DNA of 64,000 bases from assembly GCF_023674425.1 (NCBI RefSeq), contig NZ_CP098401.1, positions 2,587,501 through 2,651,500 of the forward strand, written 5' to 3'. Positions within the stretch are counted from its first letter, which is position 1, and the number at the start of each line of letters is the position of its first letter. Position numbers and translations under genes: made by a program. The notes below the pieces were generated by a model, which was given only the letters and a program-made list of their open reading frames with translations, was not told the DNA's origin and did not search any database. This DNA comes from Sphingomonas donggukensis. GTDB taxonomy: Bacteria > Pseudomonadota > Alphaproteobacteria > Sphingomonadales > Sphingomonadaceae. Positions 19,786-27,026 of the stretch are shown in pieces.

Positions 19786-22242
19786 CGCCTGATCGGCGAC
19801 ACCCCACCCGGCCAGCTCCCTGCCCGCCGCGCGCTCAAACAGAACCGCGACGTCCGCCACCGTGTACGGATGCGCCGTCTCCAGCGTATCCAGTTCCTCC
19901 CAAGTGATCGGCACCGCCACCGTCGCCGCTTCCCGCGCGCGCACCGAATAGGGCAGCACCGCGGTCGATCCACGCTGGTTGCGCAGCCAGTCGAGGAAGA
20001 TGCGCCCCTTGCGCTCGCTCTTGCGCATGTTGGCGGTGAAGCGATCGGGATGCGCCTGCGCCACCGCGCGTGAGAAGCGGTCGGCGAAGTCCTTCACCGC
20101 CACCCAGTCGCGCGATTGATCGAGCGGCACGACGACGTGAACGCCCTTGCCCCCAGACGCCATCGCGAAGCTGACGAGCCCCAGCTCGCCGAGCAAGTCC
20201 TTCAACTGCACCGCCGCCTTGCGCACCGCGTCGAACCCCAGCCCCTCGTCGGGATCGAGGTCGAACACCATGCGGTCGGGATGCTCAACATCGTCGGCCG
20301 GCGCACCCCAGCCGTGGAATTCGATCGTCCCCATCTGCACGCACGTCACGATCGCCTCGCCGCTGTCGACGACCAGATAATCCTCGCTCCCGCCGTCCTT
20401 TTCGCGGATCGCGACCGACCCCACCTTGCCGCCGAAATTGCCGCCGTCGTGCTTCTGGAAGAAACAGTGCTTGCCGCGCCCCTGCGGGCACCGGACCAGG
20501 CTGACCGGGCGGTTGCCGAGCCACGTCAGCATCGGCTCGGCGACCTGCGCATAATAGGTCGCAAGTTCGCCCTTGGTCGTGCCCGACGCGGGAAACACGA
20601 CGCGCTCGGGATGGCTGATCGTGACCCCGAACGGCTTCTCATCGACCGGTTTCGCCGCGCGCTCGGGCACGACCTCGCCCGCCGGCTTGTCCTCACGCAG
20701 CCCCAGGAAACTTGCGTGCCGGATGACATTGTCCGCGGTGAACTCGGCAAAGGCGACCTCCGCCACCAGCACCGGCTTCACCCAAGTCACCCCGCGCGCC
20801 GAAGCCCGCGGCACATAATCGACCGGCGCGGCTTTGCGCGCGATCGGCTTCAGCTTCGCCATCAGCATGTCGCGGGTGTCGGCATCGAAGCCCGTTCCGA
20901 CCCGCCCCGCATAGCGCAGCCGCCCGCCATCATTCACGCCGACCACCAGAGAGCGCAGGTCGCGACCCTTCTTGTCGCTCTCGACAAATCCGACGATCAC
21001 GAATTCCTGCCGCCGCGTGCATTTGGTCTTCAGCCAGCTGCGGCTGCGCGTGCCGCGATAGGGCACGTCGGCGCGTTTCGATATGATCCCCTCATATCCC
21101 TCGCGGCAGAGTTGATCGAACAGCCCCTCGCCGTTCGCGACGATATGCTCGGCATAGTGAATGGGCGGCGCGGCCCCGGCGAGCAGCGCCTGCAACCGCG
21201 CCTTGCGCTCGACATTGGGCAGCGCAGTCAGGTCGTCGCCGCCTTGGCTCAGCAGGTCGAAGGCAAAATACTGGAGGTCGCGACCGTCCTTCAACGCCGC
21301 CTGCAACGCCGAAAAGCTCGGGCGTCCCTCCGCATCCAGCGCCACCACCTCGCCATCGATCAGGCACGCCGGCAGTCTAAGCTCGGCGATCGCCGCTACC
21401 ACCGGCCCGAACCGTTCCGTCCAGTCGAGTCCGGTGCGCGTGTACGCCCGCACCTTGCCCCCGCCCACCGCGATCGTCGCGCGGTAGCCGTCGTATTTCA
21501 CCTCATGCAGCCAACCCGACCCCGCCGGCACCGCATCGACCAACGTCGCAAGCTGAACGTCGCGAAACTTCGGCAGCGTGCCGCGTGCCGGCTTTGCGGC
21601 GCGTTTCGCCCTGGGCGCGGGCGCGCCCTTCGCCTTCTTCGCATCCGAATGCCGCACCGCGTCGCCACCACCAGCGATCTCGGCCATCGTCCGCCCGCTC
21701 GCCACGCTGGTCAGTGCGGTATCGACCAGCCCGCCCGACGCGCCGGCATGGGCATCATCGACTTTCTTCAGCAGCCAGTTGTCTCGGCTTTCACCGGCGC
21801 GCGGCTTCATCCGTACCAGCAGCCATTCGCCCTGCATCCGCTCACCGTGCAGGATGACGTGGACGTGCCCCTCACGAATCATCTTCGCCGGATCCTTGCC
21901 GCCGACGGCTTCCCACGTGCCGCGATCCCACAACATCACTGTGCCGCCGCCATATTCGCCCTTGGGGATCGTCCCCTCGAACGTCGCATATGACATCGGG
22001 TGATCCTCGGTCCGCACCGCCAGCCGCTTGTCCTGTGGGTCAAGGCTCGGGCCCCGCGTCACCGCCCAGCTCTTCAGCACCCCATCCATCTCCAGCCGCA
22101 AATCCCAGTGCAACCGGGTCGCGTCATGCTTCTGGACCATGAAGCTGTGGCCAGCTGCAGTCCCCCGCGCGCCCTTCGGCTCGCGCGTCTTCGCGAAATC
22201 GCGCTTGGCGTTGTACGTCGCGAGCGGATCGGCTTTCGCCAT
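19771..22242 (-). CDS. ligD: Multifunctional DNA ligase D (end joining)
   Basis: An 823-residue protein with three domains in the order 3'-phosphoesterase (about 1-170; HDATRLHWDLRLEMDG), ATP-dependent ligase (about 225-530; nucleotidyl Lys K249 in HEVKYDGYR) and polymerase/primase (about 545-823; acidic D-x-D in FDLDPDEGL). It processes, fills and seals double-strand breaks with Ku. The start is one base beyond the ku stop, so the two are an operon. A linker rich in Lys, Ala and Arg (about 200-222) joins the first two domains. Confidence 0.96.
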   Translation of the reverse strand: MAKADPLATYNAKRDFAKTREPKGARGTAAGHSFMVQKHDATRLHWDLRLEMDGVLKSWAVTRGPSLDPQDKRLAVRTEDHPMSYATFEGTIPKGEYGGGTVMLWDRGTWEAVGGKDPAKMIREGHVHVILHGERMQGEWLLVRMKPRAGESRDNWLLKKVDDAHAGASGGLVDTALTSVASGRTMAEIAGGGDAVRHSDAKKAKGAPAPRAKRAAKPARGTLPKFRDVQLATLVDAVPAGSGWLHEVKYDGYRATIAVGGGKVRAYTRTGLDWTERFGPVVAAIAELRLPACLIDGEVVALDAEGRPSFSALQAALKDGRDLQYFAFDLLSQGGDDLTALPNVERKARLQALLAGAAPPIHYAEHIVANGEGLFDQLCREGYEGIISKRADVPYRGTRSRSWLKTKCTRRQEFVIVGFVESDKKGRDLRSLVVGVNDGGRLRYAGRVGTGFDADTRDMLMAKLKPIARKAAPVDYVPRASARGVTWVKPVLVAEVAFAEFTADNVIRHASFLGLREDKPAGEVVPERAAKPVDEKPFGVTISHPERVVFPASGTTKGELATYYAQVAEPMLTWLGNRPVSLVRCPQGRGKHCFFQKHDGGNFGGKVGSVAIREKDGGSEDYLVVDSGEAIVTCVQMGTIEFHGWGAPADDVEHPDRMVFDLDPDEGLGFDAVRKAAVQLKDLLGELGLVSFAMASGGKGVHVVVPLDQSRDWVAVKDFADRFSRAVAQAHPDRFTANMRKSERKGRIFLDWLRNQRGSTAVLPYSVRAREAATVAVPITWEELDTLETAHPYTVADVAVLFERAAGRELAGWGVADQALPDL

Positions 22243-22243
22243 C

Positions 22244-23080
22244 TCAGGCGCGCTTCTTCGCCGGAGCCTTCTTGGCCGCCGCCGGTTTCGCCGCCGGCTT
22301 GTCGAGCGACTTCTTCAGCGCCGCCATCAGATCGACCACGTTCGATCCCTTCGCCGGGGCATCGTCCTTGTCGAGCGACACCTTCCCCGACTTCGACTTG
22401 CGCTTGCGGTCGATCAGGTCCTTCAGCGCGTCGACATAGCGGTCGTGGAACTCACGCGCATCGAACTTGCCCGATTTCTTGTCGATCAGCGTCGTCGCCA
22501 GATCGAGCAAATCGGCATCGGGCTTGGCATCGGGAATGTCGCGGAAATAGCTCGCGGCGGCATTGACTTCGTCGGCATAGCGCAGCGTTTCCAGCACCAT
22601 GCCGCGCCCGCATGGCTTCAGGCTGATGACATATTCGCGGCCCCGCATCGCCAGCTGGCCCAGCCCCACCTTCTTCGCCCGCCGCATCGCCTCGCGCAGC
22701 ACGATGAAGGCTTCCTCGGCCAGATCGTCGGCGGGCACCACGTAATAGGGCTTGTCGTAGTAGATCGCATCGACCTCGCCGACGTCGACGAACTGGGTCA
22801 GCTCCAGCGTCTTCTTGCTCTCCAGCTTGACGCCCGCGATCTCGTCCTCGTCGAGCAGGACGTACTCGCCCTTCTCATATTCGAACCCCTTCATGATCTC
22901 GTCGCGGTCGACCGGGCCGATGCCGTCGACGACCTTCTCGTAATGGATCGGCTTGCCCGACGGCTCGTGGATCTGCCGGAAGGCGACGCTCGCGCCCGAC
23001 TTGGTCGCCGAATAGATCTCGACCGGAATCGACACGAGCGCGAGCCGGATCTGGCCTTGCCAATAAGCGCGGGCGGGCAT
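22244..23080 (-). CDS. ku: Ku-family DNA end-binding protein
   Basis: A 278-residue bacterial Ku beginning MPARAYWQGQIRLALVSIPVE. The bulk (about 1-250) is the homodimeric ring core. The tail (about 255-278) is Lys/Ala-rich (KPAAKPAAAKKAPAKKRA), as in Ku proteins that use the tail for DNA binding and LigD contact. AGGAG at good spacing supports the ATG at 23080; an earlier ATG at 23113 is less likely. It is followed at once by ligD. Confidence 0.95.
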   Translation of the reverse strand: MPARAYWQGQIRLALVSIPVEIYSATKSGASVAFRQIHEPSGKPIHYEKVVDGIGPVDRDEIMKGFEYEKGEYVLLDEDEIAGVKLESKKTLELTQFVDVGEVDAIYYDKPYYVVPADDLAEEAFIVLREAMRRAKKVGLGQLAMRGREYVISLKPCGRGMVLETLRYADEVNAAASYFRDIPDAKPDADLLDLATTLIDKKSGKFDAREFHDRYVDALKDLIDRKRKSKSGKVSLDKDDAPAKGSNVVDLMAALKKSLDKPAAKPAAAKKAPAKKRA

Positions 23081-23252
23081 GGGCGGACTCCTGTGTGGCG
23101 ACGCGGGAGTCAAAGTGGCGAGGGGGGAAAGGGTTCCGTCTTGGGGTGTGCCATGCCGTTCAGGCTGGGGGAGTGGGAGTGAGGAGGCGAAGCGACGCCT
23201 ATCCCTTAACCCGCTCGTGCTGAGCGCAGTCGAAGCACATGCCCAAGGCGCA

Positions 23253-23302
23253 GCGCCGCGGCAAAGCCGCGTCGTCGGTCAGCACGATGCGCCGCCGGCC
23301 GA
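23253..23302 (+). repeat. Dispersed 50-bp repeat, copy 1
   Basis: This stretch, beginning GCGCCGCGGCAAAGCCGCG, matches 41111-41160 on the opposite strand with only about two or three differences. It contains an internal hairpin (CGCGGCAAAGCCGCG). Both copies are intergenic. Confidence 0.8.
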
Positions 23303-23349
23303 GGTCTTCGCGATGTCGTAAATCGTCTTCGCCGATTTTCGGCGAAGAC

Positions 23350-23375
23350 CTGGAGCGGGCGAAGGGATTCGAACC
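23350..23375 (-). pseudogene. Partial copy of the tRNA-Gly 3' end
   Basis: Twenty-six bases are identical to 23522-23547, the 3' part of the tRNA-Gly gene with its encoded CCA. Identity stops in the T-arm, so no tRNA can form. A direct repeat of a tRNA 3' end is the classic footprint of integration at a tRNA, but no integrase or cargo remains in the 146 bases between. A local duplication is equally possible. Confidence 0.75.
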
Positions 23376-23522
23376 ACCCGCGCAGCCCGGCAGGGCGGAG
23401 CGCCAACAAAAGAACTCGAGGGTTCGCGGCATGTCAAAGCCATGCCGTCGGTCACCGCAAGCGGTGCCGGCCGTCGCCGCCGATCAAGACAGGATTTGGC
23501 GCCGCCAAATCCTGGCGGCGAC

Positions 23523-23597
23523 TGGAGCGGGCGAAGGGATTCGAACCCTCGACCCCAACCTTGGCAAGGTTGTGCTCTACCCCTGAGCTACGCCCGC
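23523..23597 (-). tRNA. tRNA-Gly, anticodon GCC
   Basis: A full cloverleaf on the minus strand. It has acceptor GCGGGCG/CGCCCGC, D-arm GCTCAGGGGTAGAGC, anticodon stem AACCT...AGGTT with loop TGCCA giving anticodon GCC, and T-arm GAGGGTTCGAATCCCTT. The CCA end is encoded at 23523-23525. Its 3' end is duplicated at 23350-23375. Confidence 0.95.
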
Positions 23598-23765
23598 TCT
23601 GGCGTTGCCCGAACACTTGGTCCGGGCGGGTGGAGGCGGGCCATTAGCAGCGGTTCCCACCCCCCGCAACCCCGTTTCCGGCGCGCGGCGAAAACACTTG
23701 GCGTGTGCGCCCGGCGCGCCCACATGGTGGGGCACTCGCATTCCCACCGCGTACAGGAGCATGTC

Positions 23766-24677
23766 TTGGCCACGCTAGGTCTTTCGCCCGACGACAAGGA
23801 CGCCGTCGAAACCTTCCGCCGCGATGTCGTCGATCCGTCGATGACCCACCTCGTCATCATCGATTTCTGGGCGGAGTGGTGCGGGCCGTGCAAGGCGCTC
23901 GGCCCCGTGCTCGAAAAGGTCGCCGAGGATTATGCGTCGAAGGGCGTGAAGCTCGTCAAGATCGACGTCGACGCCAACAAGTTCATCGCCGCGCAGTTTC
24001 AGGTCCGCTCGATCCCGACCGTCTATGCGATGTTCCAAGGCCAGCTCGCCGCCGACCTGACCAGCGCGCGCACCGAATCGCAGCTGAAGGCGATGCTCGA
24101 CCAGCTGTTGAAGCAGCTGCCGATCCAGAGCGACGACGCCGCGCAGGAAGCCGAGCTGGAGCCGCTGATCGCGATGGCCGAGCAGGTGCTGGGCGAGGGC
24201 GACGCGACGCGGGCGCTGTCGATCTACGACCAGTTGGCCGAGATGGCGCCCGACCACGCGGTCATCGCCGCCGGTCGCGCCCGTGCGCTCGTGGCGCTCG
24301 ACCGCCTCGACGAGGCCGAGGCGGCGCTCGCCGCGATGCCGGAGGACGCCGCCAAGGCGCCCGAGGTCGCCCGCGCTCGCTCGGCACTCGATCTCGCCCG
24401 CAGCGCGACCCCGGTCGCCGACCTGTCGGGCCTCGCCGCAAAAGTCGCCGGCGATCCCGACGACCATGCCTCCGCGATGGAGCTGGCCGGCGGCCAGATG
24501 GCGGCGGGCGACCGCGATGCCGCGGCGGAAACGCTGCTGCGTTCGATCGACACCGACAAGGACTGGAACGAGGGCGCCGCCCGCCAGCAGCTGTTGAAGC
24601 TGTTCGAGGCGGTCGGGCTGGAAGACCCCTGGGTGTCGGCGCAGCGCCGCAAGCTGAGCGCGATCCTGTTCGGATGA
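23766..24677 (+). CDS. ybbN: Thioredoxin-like co-chaperone with TPR region (YbbN/CnoX type)
   Basis: A 303-residue protein. A thioredoxin domain (about 10-120) has an intact redox motif W-C39-G-P-C42 and the cis-Pro segment RSIPTVY. An Ala-rich helical TPR region (about 140-300) with YDQLAEMAPDH-type repeats follows. Related CnoX proteins protect client proteins during oxidative stress. It begins with TTG at 23766, six bases after AGGAG; the nearby ATG is out of frame. The downstream gene starts inside its stop (ATGA), so the two are coupled. Confidence 0.9.
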   Translation: MATLGLSPDDKDAVETFRRDVVDPSMTHLVIIDFWAEWCGPCKALGPVLEKVAEDYASKGVKLVKIDVDANKFIAAQFQVRSIPTVYAMFQGQLAADLTSARTESQLKAMLDQLLKQLPIQSDDAAQEAELEPLIAMAEQVLGEGDATRALSIYDQLAEMAPDHAVIAAGRARALVALDRLDEAEAALAAMPEDAAKAPEVARARSALDLARSATPVADLSGLAAKVAGDPDDHASAMELAGGQMAAGDRDAAAETLLRSIDTDKDWNEGAARQQLLKLFEAVGLEDPWVSAQRRKLSAILFG

Positions 24678-25312
24678 CCGCGGAGGAAACCCGCACGACG
24701 ACGCGCCTGTCGATCTTTCCGCTGCCGGGCGCCTTGCTGTTCCCCGGCATGCACCTGCCGCTCCACATCTTCGAGCCGCGATACCGAGCGATGGTGACCG
24801 ACGCGGTGGCGCGCGACCGGCGCATCGGCATGATCCAGCCGCGCGGGGCCGCGACCGCCCCCGACGCGCCGCCGCCGCTGTTCGAGATCGGCTGCGTCGG
24901 GCGCATCGCCGATATCGAGGCGCTGCCCGACGGCCGCTTCGACATCGTGCTGGAGGGGCTGGCGAAATTCCGCGTCGTGCAGGAACTCGACGTGACCACC
25001 CCGTTTCGGCAGATCGAGGCACTGTTGCTGCCGACCCGCACCGACGAGATGCTGAACCTTGGCGAACGCGCCGCTCTGGAAGTCGAATCGCGCCGCTTCG
25101 CCGATGCGCAGGGCTATGCCGTCGACTGGGAAGCCGTGACGCGGCTGGACGACGAGGCACTGGTCAACGGCATCGCCCAGATCGCCCCCTTCGACCCCGC
25201 CTCCAAACAGGCGCTGCTGGAGGCCGAAACTCTGGGTGAGCGCGCCGAGATGATCGTCCAGCTGATGGCGTTCTTCGGGCGGCACGACGACGATACGGGC
25301 ACGTTGCAGTAA
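24674..25312 (+). CDS. Lon N-terminal (substrate-binding) domain protein
   Basis: A 212-residue stand-alone LON domain. The family motif FPLPGALLFPGMHLPLHIFEPRY lies near 16-38, with GCVGRI near 76 and a helical C-terminal half. There is no ATPase or protease domain, so it is not Lon itself. Such proteins commonly lie beside ybbN in alphaproteobacteria, and here the start overlaps the ybbN stop by four bases. A role in protein quality control is likely but unproven. A long palindrome begins 25 bases downstream. Confidence 0.9.
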   Translation: MTAEETRTTTRLSIFPLPGALLFPGMHLPLHIFEPRYRAMVTDAVARDRRIGMIQPRGAATAPDAPPPLFEIGCVGRIADIEALPDGRFDIVLEGLAKFRVVQELDVTTPFRQIEALLLPTRTDEMLNLGERAALEVESRRFADAQGYAVDWEAVTRLDDEALVNGIAQIAPFDPASKQALLEAETLGERAEMIVQLMAFFGRHDDDTGTLQ

Positions 25313-25336
25313 GGGGGTTAGCCTCCCACCCCCAAA

Positions 25337-25456
25337 CCGTTCGCCTCGAGTAGGGATCGAGCGAAGTCGAGAGCCCGTATCGAGAGGTCCCCTCTTGTGG
25401 CACCCACCTCTCGATACGTCGTCTCGACAAGCTCGACGCCTACTCGAGGCGAACGG
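25337..25456. repeat. Palindromic repeat family B, copy 1 (120 bp)
   Basis: A long imperfect inverted repeat. The outer ends are CCGTTCGCCTCGAGTAGG and its complement; inner segments include CGTATCGAGAGGT and its complement. Family B shares the CGAGCGAAGTCGAGA core with family A. A 119-bp relative lies at 50288-50406. It sits between the converging Lon-domain gene and glpD and could act as a bidirectional terminator. Confidence 0.88.
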
Positions 25457-25476
25457 TGGGGAAGGGGGGTAACCCA

Positions 25477-25506
25477 TCGACGCCTACTCGAGGCGAACGG
25501 TGGGGA
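25477..25506. repeat. Family B end-fragment overlapping the glpD stop
   Basis: Thirty bases duplicating 25433-25462, the right end of the adjacent family B element, as a direct repeat 44 bases apart. The glpD stop codon (TAG, complement of 25484-25486) and its last codons (T-V-R-L-E) lie in this fragment. The gene's present C-terminus is therefore partly repeat-encoded. Confidence 0.85.
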
Positions 25507-26974
25507 GGGAAGGTGCCTTCCCCTCCATCGCCCTCTCCACCGCAGCCACCATCGCCGCATCCGCCACCAGCCGTAGCTTGCTGCGCCGGTCGAGCACATC
25601 CGCCGCGGTCACCGCCCATTCCTGCGCGCGCATCCAGCCGAGCTCCACCGCGGTCAGCCCGCCGCCCAGTTCCGGCCCCATGTCGGCGATGCTCCGCACG
25701 TCGGCCAGCATCGTCCACAGTTGCTCGCCGTACGCATGCGCCATCCGCGCCGAACGTTGCCGCCCCAGAAACGGGTAGCGCTCGCGCACCTGCGCCAGGA
25801 ACGTCGCGAAATCGGGGATCGCGCCGCCCGGAAACACCCGCGCCCGCGTCACCGGATGTGCCCTGACCCCGATCGACGGGCCGATCCGCGCCATCGCCTC
25901 CTCGGCCAGATGCCGCGCGGTCGTGATCTTGCCGCCAAACACGCTCAACAATGGCGGACCATCCTCGTCCAGCTCCAGCACGTAATCGCGCGTCACCGCC
26001 TTCGCTTCGCTCGCGCCGTCGTCATAGAGCGGCCGCACGCCCGACCATGTCGCGACCACATCGGCGGCCCCGATCTGCGTCACGAAATGGCGGTTGATCG
26101 CGTCACAAAGATATCCGACCTCGGCGTCGTCGATCACCGCATCCTCGGGCGCCGCGACGGGCACGTCGGTGGTGCCGATTTCGGTGAAGCCGTCCTGCCA
26201 CGGCACCGCGAAGACGATGCGGCCGTCGGGCTGTTGCAGGATATAGGCGTGGTCACCGTCGTACAGCCGCGGCACGACGATGTGGCTGCCCTTGACCAGC
26301 CGCACGCCCGCCCGCGGCGTGACGCCCAGCAGCCCGGTCGCCTCCGCCACCCACGGCCCGGCGGCATTGACGATCCCGCGCGCGGTGACGCTGCGTCCGT
26401 CCGACAGCGTCGCGCGCCACGTGTTACCCTCGCGCCGCGCCGCCACCAGAGCGGTGCGCGTCGCGATCTCCGCGCCGTTCGCCGCGGCGTCCTGCGCATT
26501 GGCGAGCGTCAGCCGCGAATCGTCGACGAAGGCGTCCGAATAGACGAACCCGCGCTCCCCGCCCTTCAGCGGCGCGGTGTAGGCAACGTCGCCTTTCCGC
26601 AACCCCCGCGACCGCGGCAGGCTCGATCCCCACGCCAGCAGGTCGTACAGCCACAGCCCCGCGCGCACCAACCACCACGGCCGGACCGCATGCTCGTGCG
26701 GCAGCACGAACGCCAGCGGGCGGATCAGGTGCGGCGCCGCCGCCATCAGCCGCTCCCGCTCGGCCAGCGCCTCGTGCACCAGGCGGAAGTCGTAATATTC
26801 CAGGTAGCGTAGGCCGCCGTGGATCAGCTTGGTCGACGCCGACGAGGTGTGGCTGGCCAGGTCGTCGCGCTCGACCAGCAGGACGCCGAGGCCCAGCAGA
26901 CTCGCCTCGCGCGCGATCGCACAGCCGTTGATGCCGCCGCCGATGATGAGCAGGTCGAAATCGGTCGCCGCCAT
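25484..26974 (-). CDS. glpD: Glycerol-3-phosphate dehydrogenase (FAD, aerobic)
   Basis: A 496-residue flavoenzyme oxidising glycerol-3-phosphate to dihydroxyacetone phosphate at the inner membrane. It has the FAD-binding motif IIGGGINGCAIA (about 9-20), SSASTKLIHGGLRYLE (about 43-58), GPWV near 206 and FGGKITT near 352. The C-terminal helical domain is present, but the last residues PTVRLE come from a repeat fragment. Relatives are about 500-510 residues, so little seems lost. It has no neighbouring glpK or glpF. It is divergent from rnr, 52 bases apart. Confidence 0.95.
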   Translation of the reverse strand: MAATDFDLLIIGGGINGCAIAREASLLGLGVLLVERDDLASHTSSASTKLIHGGLRYLEYYDFRLVHEALAERERLMAAAPHLIRPLAFVLPHEHAVRPWWLVRAGLWLYDLLAWGSSLPRSRGLRKGDVAYTAPLKGGERGFVYSDAFVDDSRLTLANAQDAAANGAEIATRTALVAARREGNTWRATLSDGRSVTARGIVNAAGPWVAEATGLLGVTPRAGVRLVKGSHIVVPRLYDGDHAYILQQPDGRIVFAVPWQDGFTEIGTTDVPVAAPEDAVIDDAEVGYLCDAINRHFVTQIGAADVVATWSGVRPLYDDGASEAKAVTRDYVLELDEDGPPLLSVFGGKITTARHLAEEAMARIGPSIGVRAHPVTRARVFPGGAIPDFATFLAQVRERYPFLGRQRSARMAHAYGEQLWTMLADVRSIADMGPELGGGLTAVELGWMRAQEWAVTAADVLDRRSKLRLVADAAMVAAVERAMEGKAPSLPTVRLE

Positions 26975-27026
26975 GCCGCCTGCCTTAGCGGGTGACGGAA
27001 CTGGTGCGAAACCCTATCTCGGGCGA

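Larger units (their letters stand above)
23081..23522. other. Repeat-rich gene-free gap between ku and tRNA-Gly
   Basis: No credible gene in about 440 bases. It holds the ku leader, a half-palindrome GCTGAGCGCAGTCGAAGC near 23218 resembling the core of the other repeats, a 50-bp repeat (23253-23302), an 11-bp-stem hairpin GTCTTCGCCGA/TCGGCGAAGAC near 23325-23349, a partial tRNA-Gly 3' end (23350-23375), and a hairpin AGGATTTGGC/GCCAAATCCT near 23495-23517. This looks like accumulated repeat debris beside a tRNA gene. Confidence 0.75.

Noticed and set aside
23350..23430. A second tRNA gene near 23350
   Set aside because: Only the 3' 26 bases match tRNA-Gly; the T-arm pairing and all other arms are absent.
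26829..27026. N-terminal extension of rnr over the glpD start
   Set aside because: These residues are antisense to glpD; the known RNase R start pattern begins at 27027.
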